Translations under genes and position numbers: made by a program
Part shown: piece by piece, positions 17,072-25,819 of the stretch
Position numbering within the stretch: the stretch's first letter is position 1
Layout of the letters: the number at the start of each line of letters is the position of its first letter
Notes under the pieces: model-generated
Databases searched by the model: none
Seen by the model: the letters and a program-made list of their open reading frames with translations, nothing else
Told to the model about the DNA's origin: nothing
NCBI RefSeq assembly: GCF_019969725.1
Contig: NZ_JAHXYW010000002.1
Coordinates: forward strand, 682,001 to 746,000
Direction: 5' to 3'
From: Neobacillus bataviensis
GTDB lineage: Bacteria > Bacillota > Bacilli > Bacillales_B > DSM-18226
Length of the DNA stretch: 64,000 nt

Positions 17072-17272
17072 GTGGGTAGTCCAGTCCAAGATAAAAATTC
17101 TCAAGTTGATTTTTTAAAGCACCGCTTAAATATGTTTATTGATGTGCTTGATGCCATTGATCCGGAAGATGCGGATCTAGAGGATATTGACCGCTTAATT
17201 TCGATGCTAGATGAAATGGAAAATAAATGCAAAGAGTTCAATAACCGTGAAGCCAGCGAGTCTGTTAAATAG
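17072..17272 (+). CDS. SE1561 family small protein (YfjT-like)
   Basis: A 66-residue helical protein with the family core QVDFLKHRLNMFIDVLDAI, then PEDADLEDIDRLISMLDEME. The GTG at 17072 is chosen because AAAGGAG lies eight bases upstream; the longer frame from 17015 has no ribosome site. Proteins of this type are conserved in Bacillales and have no known function. The stop codon lies within the terminator stem. Confidence 0.75.
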   Translation: MGSPVQDKNSQVDFLKHRLNMFIDVLDAIDPEDADLEDIDRLISMLDEMENKCKEFNNREASESVK

Positions 17273-17287
17273 CAGACTCTTTTTTTG
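17258..17287 (+). terminator. Terminator of the SE1561 gene
   Basis: GAGTCTG / CAGACTC stem followed by eight T residues. It overlaps the stop codon. Confidence 0.85.
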
Positions 17288-17316
17288 TTTGGATGTTAAT
17301 GTTGATTTTGAAACTC

Positions 17317-17447
17317 TGTTGATTGGAGCGGAAGGCGCGAGACTCCTGCGGGAGGACGGGGCAGGGGAGACCCCGCAGGCGCTTAAGCGCCGAGGAGGCT
17401 CCCCGGACCGCCCGCGGAAAGCGAAGCGCCTGGAGCGCAAATCAACA
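17317..17447. repeat. GC-rich palindromic intergenic repeat (131 bp)
   Basis: The element is bounded by TGTTGATT (17317) and its complement AATCAACA (17440-17447). Inside are GGAGCGGAAGGCGCGAGACT on the left and GCGCCTGGAGCGC on the right, with GACTCCTGCGGG / CCCCGCAGG and GAGGAGGCTCCCC between. It is far richer in G+C than its surroundings. The same kind of element is scattered in many Bacillaceae chromosomes. A 101-codon frame through it looks spurious. Confidence 0.8.
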
Positions 17448-17608
17448 GCCAAGTTAAAAACAGCCTTTTATTTTTGGAAAAGTTACCATGAATTCGTTTG
17501 CAACCTTATCCTTTAATTCTAATGGCTATAGGAGTATAATGAAAAAGTCAAAAAGTTGTAAAATTTATATAGTATATTTTGGGGAATTTCGGGAAAGGGG
17601 AAATCGAA

Positions 17609-19156
17609 GTGAATATCACAAAATTTCAAGAAAGCATGTACAAGCTGATCGTTGAAACATCTACCAAACTTCCAAAGGACGTGCGCCGTGCCGTTAAGTC
17701 CGCAAAGGAAAGAGAAAACGCAGGCACAAGTGCTGCAATGAGCCTTGCCACCATCACAAACAACATTAAAATGGCTGACGATCAAGTATCGCCAATCTGC
17801 CAAGATACAGGTCTGCCAACCTTTAAAATTAAAACTCCAGTTGGCGTGAATCAATTAGAAATTAAAGAAGCGATTAAGAACGCGATTGTTTTGGCGACAA
17901 AAGAAGGTAAATTACGCCCGAATTCCGTTGATTCCTTAACAGGTGAAAACAGCGGCGATAATCTTGGTGCAGGTGTGCCAGTTTTTAAATTTGATCAATG
18001 GGAAAAAGATTATATCGACGTCCGCTTGATTTTAAAAGGCGGCGGTTGTGAAAATAAAAACATTCAATACAGCCTTCCATGTGAATTGGACGGACTAGGC
18101 CGTGCCGGCCGTGATTTGGATGGTATCCGCAAATGTATCATGCATTCCGTTTATCAGGCACAAGGCCAAGGCTGCAGCGCCGGCTTTATCGGCGTCGGAA
18201 TCGGCGGCGACCGTTCTTCAGGCTATGATTTAGCGAAAGAGCAATTATTCCGTTCGGTTGAAGACGTGAATCCAAATGAAGATCTTCGCAAGTTAGAAGA
18301 ATATGTGATGGAAAATGCAAATAAATTAGGGATCGGAACAATGGGCTTTGGCGGCGAAGCAACCTTGCTTGGCTGTAAAATCGGCGTGATGCACCGCATT
18401 CCTGCCAGCTTCTATGTTTCTGTTGCCTACAACTGCTGGGCATTCCGCCGCATGGGTGTGAGCGTGGATCCTGTGAGCGGCGAAATTAATGAGTGGGCTT
18501 ATCAAGAAGGCGAGTTCATTGATTTTGCTCAGGAAGAAGCGGCTGCTACTAATGAATCTGCTGTTTCTTCAGAGAGCGTGATTACGTTAGAAGCTCCTAT
18601 TAGTGAGGAGCAAATTCGTTCGCTAAAAGTCGGCGATGTGGTTCAAATTAACGGTTTAATGTACACTGGCCGCGATGCGATTCATAAATATCTAAGCGAT
18701 CACGATGCACCGGTCGATCTGAATGGCCAGGTCATTTACCACTGCGGTCCTGTTATGTTGAAGGACGAAGATGGTGCATGGCATGTCAAGGCTGCGGGAC
18801 CGACTACAAGTATTCGTGAGGAGCCTTACCAAGGTGACATTATGAAGAAATTCGGTATCCGCGCTGTAATCGGTAAGGGCGGAATGGGCCCTAAGACGCT
18901 GGCAGCTCTTCATGAGCACGGCGGTGTGTATTTGAATGCAATCGGCGGTGCAGCACAGTATTACGCTGATTGTATTAAAGGCGTCGAAGGCGTTGATTTG
19001 ATGCAGTTCGGTATTCCGGAAGCAATGTGGCACCTTCGCGTAGAAGGCTTCACAGCCGTGGTAACGATGGACTCTCACGGAAACAGCTTACATGCTGATG
19101 TTGATAAATCTTCATTAGAAAAATTAGCGCAGTTTAAGGAGCCAGTATTTAAATAG
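17609..19156 (+). CDS. fumA: Fumarate hydratase, class I (iron-sulfur)
   Basis: A 515-residue class I fumarase that interconverts fumarate and L-malate with a [4Fe-4S] cluster. The N-terminal half holds the likely cluster cysteines (CQDTGLPTF, GGGCENKN, ATLLGCKIG). The C-terminal swivelling domain holds GDVVQINGLMYTGRDAIH and GKGGMG. GTG at 17609 is preferred because AAGGGG lies at correct spacing; the track to 17579 lacks a site. Related tartrate dehydratases share the fold, so the substrate is inferred. The gene stands alone. Confidence 0.88.
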   Translation: MNITKFQESMYKLIVETSTKLPKDVRRAVKSAKERENAGTSAAMSLATITNNIKMADDQVSPICQDTGLPTFKIKTPVGVNQLEIKEAIKNAIVLATKEGKLRPNSVDSLTGENSGDNLGAGVPVFKFDQWEKDYIDVRLILKGGGCENKNIQYSLPCELDGLGRAGRDLDGIRKCIMHSVYQAQGQGCSAGFIGVGIGGDRSSGYDLAKEQLFRSVEDVNPNEDLRKLEEYVMENANKLGIGTMGFGGEATLLGCKIGVMHRIPASFYVSVAYNCWAFRRMGVSVDPVSGEINEWAYQEGEFIDFAQEEAAATNESAVSSESVITLEAPISEEQIRSLKVGDVVQINGLMYTGRDAIHKYLSDHDAPVDLNGQVIYHCGPVMLKDEDGAWHVKAAGPTTSIREEPYQGDIMKKFGIRAVIGKGGMGPKTLAALHEHGGVYLNAIGGAAQYYADCIKGVEGVDLMQFGIPEAMWHLRVEGFTAVVTMDSHGNSLHADVDKSSLEKLAQFKEPVFK

Positions 19157-19173
19157 GATTGTGGGGATAGGAT

Positions 19174-19204
19174 AGGCGCTGGATTGGCGCCTGTTCTTTT
19201 TTTT
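19174..19204 (+). terminator. fumA terminator
   Basis: GGCGCT / GGCGCC-type stem with the loop GGATT, followed by a T-rich tract of more than ten bases. Confidence 0.7.
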
Positions 19205-19254
19205 GTATAAAAAGAAATGTAATTTTAATGTTTTCCAATATATATCCAGTAAAT

Positions 19255-19417
19255 GTCGTATGTTTCGGAAAACAGGTAATAAGTGTTCGAAAATATGTCG
19301 TTAGTGGGTAAAAATAGGTAATAAATTTCTGGAGAATGACTAAGTTTCCAAGAGATTTCCAGAAAATGTCGTAAGTCTCGGAAAACAAGTAATAAGTGCC
19401 CAAATATATGTCGTAAG
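19255..19417. repeat. Degenerate array with a 21-bp period (array B)
   Basis: Units begin GTCGTAAG, GTAATAAG or close variants at 19255, 19276, 19297, 19318, 19338, 19368, 19389 and 19410. The spacings are 21, 21, 21, 20, 30, 21 and 21. The two end pairs form a longer repeat: the sequence at 19254-19287 recurs at 19367-19400 with few changes (core TCGGAAAACA). The 504-base gap between fumA and pdaA otherwise holds only the fumA terminator and the pdaA leader. Minus-strand frames here are products of the repeat. Confidence 0.75.
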
Positions 19418-19660
19418 AATAAATGGGATAAATGATTATTTTTTTCTGATAAAACCCTCATTACTAATTCCGAAATAAGGACATTTCTTCTCATGCCATC
19501 ATCAAGAACAACCACTGCAAATCTTCCTAAACTAAACCTTCCCTATACAGGTATAAAAAGAGGACGTATCTACCACCAACCTCACACATTTCCTTAATCT
19601 GCTAATCATCTTTTCCCTCCAAAAACAAACAATATAAAAAACAGAATAGGGGGAGCATGG

Positions 19661-20419
19661 ATGAAAAGATTTATTGGCAGCATGATGGTGCTGTTTTTGC
19701 TTGTGCCGGCTTCTGCCAGCGCAGCCGTTTCTAATAAGCCCATCCACTGGGGCTTTAAAAAAGCTGTGGATGAGCAACCGGCAGAGGCAGGCCCAGAATA
19801 TGATGAACTGCTAGAGAAATACGGGGCTTTTTATAAGGGGAGCCCAAACAAAAAGACTTTGTACCTTACCTTTGACAGCGGCTATGAGAATGGATATATG
19901 CCAAAAATTCTTGATGTGTTAAAGAAGGAAAAAGTGCCGGCTACCTTTTTTGTGACGGGACATTTTTTAGAATCACAACCTGAGCTTTCAAAACGAATGG
20001 TAAAAGAAGGACATATCATCGGCAACCATTCCTACTATCATCCCGATTTTACTGCGGTAAGTGATGAAAGAATCCGCAGAGAGCTTCAAAAGGTTAAGGA
20101 AAAAACAAGTGAAATAACGGGGCAAAAAGAAATGAAATATTTACGCCCGCCGCGTGGGGTTTTTAGTGAAAGAACCATGCAGATTGCGAAAGAGGAAGGT
20201 TTCACCCATGTATTCTGGTCTTTAGCCTTTGTCGATTGGAATGTAAATAACCAAAGGGGCTGGCAATATGCATATGACAATATCATGAACCGAGTTCATC
20301 CCGGTTGCGTAATTCTATTACATTCGATTTCCCAAGACAATGCCGACGCGCTTGAAAAAGCCATTAAAGACCTGAAAAAGAAAGGCTATAAATTTAAAAG
20401 CCTCGATAAATTAAAATGA
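19661..20419 (+). CDS. pdaA: Muramic delta-lactam de-N-acetylase
   Basis: A 252-residue secreted NodB-type polysaccharide deacetylase. It has a signal peptide at 1-21, then the PdaA-specific block INW/HWGFKKAVDEQP, the metal/catalytic loop TFDSGYENGY, the His pair GNHSYYHPD, and the later LRPPRGVFS and LLHSISQDNADAL. PdaA makes muramic delta-lactam in the spore cortex, needed for germination. The second Asp of the classic NodB TFDD motif is Ser here (Asn in B. subtilis PdaA). GGGGGAG precedes the ATG. It is monocistronic. Confidence 0.92.
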   Translation: MKRFIGSMMVLFLLVPASASAAVSNKPIHWGFKKAVDEQPAEAGPEYDELLEKYGAFYKGSPNKKTLYLTFDSGYENGYMPKILDVLKKEKVPATFFVTGHFLESQPELSKRMVKEGHIIGNHSYYHPDFTAVSDERIRRELQKVKEKTSEITGQKEMKYLRPPRGVFSERTMQIAKEEGFTHVFWSLAFVDWNVNNQRGWQYAYDNIMNRVHPGCVILLHSISQDNADALEKAIKDLKKKGYKFKSLDKLK

Positions 20420-20446
20420 CCGAATTTCTCCTGAAATTCGGTTTTT
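20419..20446 (+). terminator. pdaA terminator
   Basis: Perfect 10-bp stem ACCGAATTTC / GAAATTCGGT, then TTTT. Confidence 0.88.
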
Positions 20447-20506
20447 CCCTTTCATTGATTTTTCATGCTATAATACGGGGTAAAATAATAAAGGATGGAT
20501 TCTCCC

Positions 20507-21367
20507 GTGTGGCAAGAAGCAATCCAAATTGATGGACCTTATAATTTTGACAGTGTATTACAAAGACATACGCCAGATCCATTAAAACTGCTAGACATAG
20601 AAAAACGAACGATTAGAGTTCCAATCGTTATAGCCAAAAAAGCACAGGTAGTGGATATAACGGCAACAGGGACAACGGATCAGCCAGCCTTCGTCCTGAA
20701 CGGAAAAACTGACAAAGAAGCGGCAATCAAAAAGGTGTCTGAAATTTTTCAATGGAAAGTGCCTTTGGATAAAATTCATAACCATTTTCAACAAACGGAC
20801 CTCAAGAAAATATTCAACCTGTTCATCGGAACGCCACTTATTCTTGATTTCGACCTGTTTGGGAGTCTCATCAAATGTATTATCCACCAGCAGATTAATA
20901 TGACCTTTGCCTATACCCTTACTGAACGATTTGTCAAAACCTTCGGCTATGAAATCGATGGTGTATGGTTTTTTCCGGAGCCTGAAACCGTAGCTGGACT
21001 GCAAGTGGAACAATTGCGTGAACTGCAGTTTAGCGGAAGGAAGGCAGAATATATCATAGGAATCGCAAAAGAAATCACCGAAAACGGATTGCATCTAGAT
21101 GTTTTGAAAAATCAACCCGATGAAGAGATTTTTGAACAACTAACAAAAATCCGTGGGGTTGGCAGATGGACAGTCGAAAATTTCCTCTTATTTGCACTTG
21201 GGAGGCCGAACCTTTTTCCGCTTGCGGACATTGGAATTCAAAATGGATTGAAAAAGCTCTACCAACTTGAGAAAAAACCAACCTTTGAGGAAATGGAACG
21301 TTATAAACAAGATTGGGAGCCCTATTTAAGCTACGCTTCCTTGTATTTATGGAGAAGCATCGAATAA
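20507..21367 (+). CDS. DNA-3-methyladenine glycosylase II (AlkA-like, YfjP)
   Basis: A 286-residue HhH-GPD base-excision glycosylase that removes alkylated purines. The helix-hairpin-helix and catalytic region reads IRGVGRWTVENFLLFALGRPNLFP followed by ADIGI, whose Asp is the expected catalytic residue. An AlkA-like N-terminal domain precedes it. GTG at 20507 is chosen because AAGGATGG is eight bases away, whereas the ATG at 20495 lies inside that site. It is followed 15 bases later by the RNA methyltransferase gene, like yfjP-yfjO in B. subtilis. Confidence 0.85.
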   Translation: MWQEAIQIDGPYNFDSVLQRHTPDPLKLLDIEKRTIRVPIVIAKKAQVVDITATGTTDQPAFVLNGKTDKEAAIKKVSEIFQWKVPLDKIHNHFQQTDLKKIFNLFIGTPLILDFDLFGSLIKCIIHQQINMTFAYTLTERFVKTFGYEIDGVWFFPEPETVAGLQVEQLRELQFSGRKAEYIIGIAKEITENGLHLDVLKNQPDEEIFEQLTKIRGVGRWTVENFLLFALGRPNLFPLADIGIQNGLKKLYQLEKKPTFEEMERYKQDWEPYLSYASLYLWRSIE

Positions 21368-21382
21368 TTTGGAGTTGAATTT

Positions 21383-22771
21383 ATGAAAACCGAACAAAGT
21401 ATTAAAATTGAACCAAAACAGACTTTCCCGTTGACCATCAAAAGGCTTGGTATTAACGGTGAAGGTGTCGGATATTTTAAAAAGCAAGTGGTGTTTGTGC
21501 CTGGTGCACTCCCGGGGGAAGAAGTGGTCGTGGAAGCTACTAAGATTCACCCTAAATTTGCCGAGGCAAAGGTTAAAAAAATCCGCATTCAGTCGCCAAA
21601 CCGGGTAAAACCGATCTGTCCGGTTTATGATCAGTGCGGGGGCTGCCAGCTTCAGCATTTGCACTATGATCAGCAGCTTAAGGAAAAACGCGATATCATT
21701 ATCCAAGCGCTTGAACGCCATACAAAGCTCAAACCCGAAAGCCTCGATATCCGTGAAACAATTGGCATGGAAAACCCTTGGGGCTACCGTAATAAAAGCA
21801 GCTTTCAAGTCGGTGAAAAAGGAGGCAAGGTCCTTGCGGGATTATATGGACTCAATTCCCATCAATTAATCAATATCGAGCAATGTGCGGTCCAGCATTC
21901 GCATACAAACGAAGCGACAGCCAAGGTGAAACAAATTTTAGAGGAATTACGGATACCTATTTACAATGAAAAAACAAGAAAAGGAATCGTCCGAACCATT
22001 GTTACCCGCATTGGCGTTCAAACAGGTGAAGTTCAAGTTGTATTAATCACTTCGCAAAAAGAGCTGCCAAAAAAAGAACTTATCATTCAAGAAATCCAAA
22101 AACGGCTGCCAAACGTCAAATCGATCGTCCAAAATATAAATGGAGAAAAAACCTCACTCATTTTTGGAGAGGAAACTCATAACCTGGCCGGGGAGGAATT
22201 TATCCAAGAAACATTAGGCGATTTGCAATTCGAGCTTTCAGCGAGAACATTCTTCCAGCTTAATCCTGTTCAAACAGTAAACCTATATAATGAGGTGAAA
22301 AAAGCAGCTGCCTTGACAGGAAAAGAGAAAGTAGTCGATTCCTATTGCGGTGTCGGGACTATCGGATTGTGGCTTGCAGATCAGTCAGCAGAAGTCCGCG
22401 GGATGGATATCATTCCTGAATCTATCGAGGATGCTAAGAAAAACGCAAAACGTCATGGATTCACTAATACAAAATATGTCCCGGGGAAAGCGGAAGAGGT
22501 CTTGCCAAAATGGGTAAAGAAAGGCTGGAAACCGGATGTTATTGTCGTTGACCCGCCAAGAACAGGTCTGGACAAGCAACTTTTGCAAACCATTTTACAG
22601 GTGAAACCGGAAAAGCTAATTTATGTTTCTTGCAATCCGTCAACCTTAGCAAAGGACATTCAAACTTTAAGTTCAAAATATGAAGTGAAATATGTCCAAC
22701 CGGTGGATATGTTTCCGCATACGGCGCATGTGGAAGCTGTCGTGAAAATAGTACTTAAAGAAGGAAACTGA
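21383..22771 (+). CDS. 23S rRNA (uracil-5-)-methyltransferase, RumA/RlmCD family (YfjO)
   Basis: A 462-residue SAM-dependent uracil-C5 methyltransferase. In order: a TRAM RNA-binding domain (residues 10-70), iron-sulfur cysteines ([15 protein letters not shown]), a central domain, the SAM-binding motif [23 protein letters not shown], and the catalytic cysteine in [12 protein letters not shown]. It modifies rRNA (or tRNA in TrmFO-less relatives); the exact position cannot be read from sequence. It is probably co-transcribed with the glycosylase. Confidence 0.88.
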   Translation: MKTEQSIKIEPKQTFPLTIKRLGINGEGVGYFKKQVVFVPGALPGEEVVVEATKIHPKFAEAKVKKIRIQSPNRVKPICPVYDQCGGCQLQHLHYDQQLKEKRDIIIQALERHTKLKPESLDIRETIGMENPWGYRNKSSFQVGEKGGKVLAGLYGLNSHQLINIEQCAVQHSHTNEATAKVKQILEELRIPIYNEKTRKGIVRTIVTRIGVQTGEVQVVLITSQKELPKKELIIQEIQKRLPNVKSIVQNINGEKTSLIFGEETHNLAGEEFIQETLGDLQFELSARTFFQLNPVQTVNLYNEVKKAAALTGKEKVVDSYCGVGTIGLWLADQSAEVRGMDIIPESIEDAKKNAKRHGFTNTKYVPGKAEEVLPKWVKKGWKPDVIVVDPPRTGLDKQLLQTILQVKPEKLIYVSCNPSTLAKDIQTLSSKYEVKYVQPVDMFPHTAHVEAVVKIVLKEGN

Positions 22772-22903
22772 CCGTTTGGGCATTGCCTTTTCATATTTCC
22801 ACCAGTCCAGTGTAGACACACAAGAAGCAGGGGCATCTTGCTTTTTAATTTTGGGAAAAGAAGTTGGCCTGGTATCCCATAATGAGAGGATTTGAATTTG
22901 AAT

Positions 22904-23869
22904 ATGACAGATAATTTTTGGCGTGATTTACCACGACCTTTTTTTGTACTCGCGCCAATGGAAGATGTGACGGATGTTGTTTTCCGCCATGTAGTAAGCG
23001 CGGCAGCTAGACCTGATGTGTTTTTTACAGAGTTTACAAACAGTGAGAGTTATTGTCACCCACAAGGGATTCAGAGTGTGCGTGGTCGTTTGACTTTTAC
23101 AGAGGATGAACAGCCAATTGTAGCCCATATATGGGGAGATAAGCCTGAATACTTTCGGCAAATGAGTATTGGTATGGCGAAACTAGGATTTCGGGGTATA
23201 GATATCAATATGGGCTGTCCTGTACCTAATGTGGCACAGCATGGAAAGGGAAGCGGCCTTATCCGTCGTCCAGAAGTTGCAGCAGATTTAATACAAGCAG
23301 CAAAAGGAGGAGGATTGCCCGTAAGTGTAAAGACAAGGCTTGGTTTCACTGATATAGACGAATGGCACGACTGGCTGACACACATATTGAAACAAGACAT
23401 TGTAAATCTTTCCATTCATCTGCGTACAAGAGAGGAAATGAGCAAAGTAGATGCTCATTGGGAACTAATCCCGGAGATTAAGAAACTTCGTGACAAGACG
23501 GCACCTGATACACTCTTAACGATCAATGGGGATATTCCTGACCGTCAAACTGGCTTGAAGCTCGCCCGTCAATATGGTGTGGATGGGGTTATGATTGGGC
23601 GTGGTATTTTCAATAATCCTTTTGCCTTTGAAAAAGAACCGAAAGATCATAGCAGTAAGGAATTGCTTGATCTCTTAAGATTGCATCTAGATCTCCATGA
23701 TAAATACTCAAAATTAGAGCTGCGTTCGTTCAAGGCTCTTCATCGCTTTTTTAAGATTTATGTCAAAGGATTTCGAGGGGCGAGTGAATTAAGAAATCAA
23801 TTAATGAGCACAGAGTCAACAGATGAAGTGCGTGCAATACTCGATGACTTTGTTGGGTCATTCAAGTAA
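22904..23869 (+). CDS. dus: tRNA-dihydrouridine synthase
   Basis: A 322-residue FMN enzyme that reduces uridine to dihydrouridine in the tRNA D-loop. Signatures: [16 protein letters not shown] at the N-terminus, the catalytic cysteine in [18 protein letters not shown], and [16 protein letters not shown]. It belongs to a subfamily common in Firmicutes and distinct from the ysxB-linked DusB type. ATG at 22904 gives the usual N-terminus; a TTG at 22898 is better spaced from AGAGGA and may be the true start. Confidence 0.9.
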   Translation: MTDNFWRDLPRPFFVLAPMEDVTDVVFRHVVSAAARPDVFFTEFTNSESYCHPQGIQSVRGRLTFTEDEQPIVAHIWGDKPEYFRQMSIGMAKLGFRGIDINMGCPVPNVAQHGKGSGLIRRPEVAADLIQAAKGGGLPVSVKTRLGFTDIDEWHDWLTHILKQDIVNLSIHLRTREEMSKVDAHWELIPEIKKLRDKTAPDTLLTINGDIPDRQTGLKLARQYGVDGVMIGRGIFNNPFAFEKEPKDHSSKELLDLLRLHLDLHDKYSKLELRSFKALHRFFKIYVKGFRGASELRNQLMSTESTDEVRAILDDFVGSFK

Positions 23870-23929
23870 AAAGTTTTACGATTTCACCATTTTAAGTAGG
23901 TAGTATAAGTAAAGGGTATCATTTTAAAG

Positions 23930-23966
23930 AAAGACAACTAACCCTTTTTGGGAGTTGTCTTTTTTT
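23930..23966 (+). terminator. dus terminator
   Basis: Perfect 10-bp stem AAAGACAACT / AGTTGTCTTT followed by T residues. Confidence 0.88.
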
Positions 23967-24000
23967 GTTTCTTATTACGGCAGAAAAAAATATAAAATTT

Positions 24001-24027
24001 AGCCCATTCATTAAGGAACGGGCTTTT
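24001..24027 (+). terminator. Second hairpin with T-run downstream of dus
   Basis: AGCCCATTC / GAACGGGCT with one mismatch, followed by TTTTT. It may back up the first terminator or end an unrecognised short transcript. Confidence 0.45.
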
Positions 24028-24133
24028 TATGTTGATAGGATATTAGTCCTGTTTAGACGAAGGTTTAATCTCAATATTACTCGACATAATCCGTTAAACT
24101 TCGGGTTGTGACAGGAAACTTTTTCTACATAAA

Positions 24134-24150
24134 ATTACAATTATATTACA
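24134..24150 (-). promoter_or_regulatory. WalR (YycF) box upstream of the cwlO-like gene
   Basis: The minus strand reads TGTAATATAATTGTAAT, a full match to the WalR consensus TGTWAH-N5-TGTWAH. A further TGTAGA half site follows four bases on. It lies about 100 bases before the start codon of a peptidoglycan hydrolase, the type of gene WalR controls in B. subtilis (cwlO, lytE, yocH). The orientation is reversed relative to the gene. Confidence 0.55.
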
Positions 24151-24247
24151 TTAGCGACAGATTCATTGTTTTTCGGCCCATTGAATTATAAACTAGGAAT
24201 ATATTAGTAATTTGATAAAATGATAGGTTATATAAGGAGATTTTGTG

Positions 24248-25408
24248 ATGATTAAGAAACTATTAAAATATACATTATCGGCTGCCGTCCTTGCCTCTAT
24301 GATTCAAGTAACACCTACTTTTGCTAGTCCAAATGATTCACCAGTGACACAAGGACAAATCGATGAGACAAAAGGACAAATCGATGATTTTGAAACAAAG
24401 ATTCAACAATTAGATGATCGAATCAGCCTTTCAATGGAGAAAAGCCAAAAGCTAAACGATGATATTAAATCACAACAAGGAAAAATAGTAGAAACAGAGG
24501 CTGACATTGAAGAAGCCAAAAAGTCATTAGATAATCACAAAATGGTCTATTCTGAACGGCTGAAAAGCATACAATTAGAGGGTAAACAATCACTCGCTAC
24601 ATATGCGGAGCTTTTACTTTCGTCTCAAAACCTTTCTGAATTTTTAACCCGTTTCACTGCTATTTCGAAGATTATGGAAAGTGACACAGACCTGCTGAAT
24701 GGGTTAAATCAAAAAGAACAGGAATTAAAGATTGCAGAGCAAAAATTGCATAACGAATTAGTCAAATTGAAAAATAGTCAAGCTGAATTAGCTTCTGCAC
24801 AACAAAAGATTGAACAAGATAAACAAGAGATAGCAAAGGAATTGACAGCCGCCAAAAACAAATTGCAAAACCAACAGGATCAATTAGCTGAACAAAAGGC
24901 TCAGCAGGAAGCGGCGCGACAGGCGGCTCTATTAGCCCAGCAGCGAGCACAGCAAGCGCAACAAGCACAACAACAGGCTAAACAGCATACTTCGGTAAAC
25001 AAAGGTTCAAAATCATCAACACCAGCTTCTGTAGCAGCTATCCCAGCTAGCTCAGGGGGTGCAAGTGCTGTTATTGCCTATGCTAAACAATTTTTAGGTG
25101 TCCCTTACGTTTGGGGCGGGTCAACACCAAGCGGCTTTGATTGCTCTGGATTCACTTCCTATGTGTTTAGAAATTCAGTCGGCATTAATCTTCCACGAGT
25201 ATCGCGTGACCAACAGAATGTTGGTACGAGAATTTCCCCGAGTCAAGTACAACCGGGAGATTTAGTGTTCAGGGGTAACCCTGCCTATCATGTCGGCATT
25301 TATATTGGTAACGGACAATATATCCATGCCCCGCAAACAGGTGATGTTGTAAAAATTGCAAAATATGATGCATCAAAATTTTCAAGTGCTGCAAGAGTAT
25401 TGCGATAA
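24248..25408 (+). CDS. Secreted DL-endopeptidase with coiled coil and NlpC/P60 domain (CwlO-like)
   Basis: A 386-residue exported hydrolase. A signal peptide covers 1-27 (cleavage after TFA). A long coiled coil fills about 35-245, ending in a Gln/Ala-rich run. A short Ser/Pro linker leads to the NlpC/P60 domain at 270-386 with Cys299 (FDCSGFTSY), His348 (YHVGIYIG) and His360. Such enzymes cut the gamma-D-Glu-mDAP bond of cell-wall peptides and allow wall expansion; CwlO is the closest model. AAGGAG lies eight bases before the ATG at 24248. Confidence 0.9.
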   Translation: MIKKLLKYTLSAAVLASMIQVTPTFASPNDSPVTQGQIDETKGQIDDFETKIQQLDDRISLSMEKSQKLNDDIKSQQGKIVETEADIEEAKKSLDNHKMVYSERLKSIQLEGKQSLATYAELLLSSQNLSEFLTRFTAISKIMESDTDLLNGLNQKEQELKIAEQKLHNELVKLKNSQAELASAQQKIEQDKQEIAKELTAAKNKLQNQQDQLAEQKAQQEAARQAALLAQQRAQQAQQAQQQAKQHTSVNKGSKSSTPASVAAIPASSGGASAVIAYAKQFLGVPYVWGGSTPSGFDCSGFTSYVFRNSVGINLPRVSRDQQNVGTRISPSQVQPGDLVFRGNPAYHVGIYIGNGQYIHAPQTGDVVKIAKYDASKFSSAARVLR

Positions 25409-25417
25409 TAGTATCCC

Positions 25418-25457
25418 AAAAAGCAAAGGAATCATAATCGATTTCTTTGCTTTTTGC
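25418..25457 (+). terminator. Terminator of the cwlO-like gene
   Basis: Perfect 11-bp stem AAAAAGCAAAG / CTTTGCTTTTT. Confidence 0.88.
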
Positions 25458-25535
25458 GTTTAAATTTAAACTTTGAACAAATGGATATCCATGAATAAAT
25501 TTGAAAAAAATAATAGGGAAAAGGAGGCTATTCCT

Positions 25536-25760
25536 ATGGATTTAAATTTTTTTAATAAAAAAAATGAGGAACGAGAATCACTTGAACAAGTTCTAGAACA
25601 TTCAATCGAAGTGGAAGAAGATCTGATGAGGACCTATTTGATTACGGCAGAGAGGGTTCACGATGATGATGAGTTAAAGGAGCGGTTAGAAAACTTTGCC
25701 GAAGGAAATGCGAAAAGGACAAAACAACTCCTTGATGAGTTGAACGATCGAAAAGAGTAA
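25536..25760 (+). CDS. Small helical protein, unknown function
   Basis: A 74-residue acidic protein beginning MDLNFFNKKNEE. After residue 16 it is predicted to form two long helices (LEQVLEHSIEVEEDLMRTYLI and ELKERLENFAEGN...LLDELN), a hairpin that loosely recalls ferritin-like or YtzH-type small proteins. ATG at 25536 is chosen because AAGGAGG is eight bases upstream; the frame from 25473 lacks a site. It has its own terminator. Confidence 0.65.
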   Translation: MDLNFFNKKNEERESLEQVLEHSIEVEEDLMRTYLITAERVHDDDELKERLENFAEGNAKRTKQLLDELNDRKE

Positions 25761-25771
25761 TAAAATGAAAG

Positions 25772-25808
25772 TGGACCCTCCCATCTAAGGAAGGGTCCAT
25801 TTTTTTTT
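25772..25808 (+). terminator. Terminator between small gene and adc
   Basis: TGGACCCTC / AAGGGTCCA stem followed by nine T residues. Confidence 0.85.
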
Positions 25809-25819
25809 AACAAAGCTAT

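Noticed and set aside
17207..17516. Frames through the GC-rich element on both strands
   Set aside because: High GC removes stop codons by chance; the peptides are Arg/Gly/Pro-rich with no ribosome site, and the element is a known type of intergenic repeat.
19149..19515. Minus-strand reading frames with repeated TYYLFSETYDI-like peptide
   Set aside because: They are translations of the 21-bp repeat array, overlap one another, and have no ribosome site.
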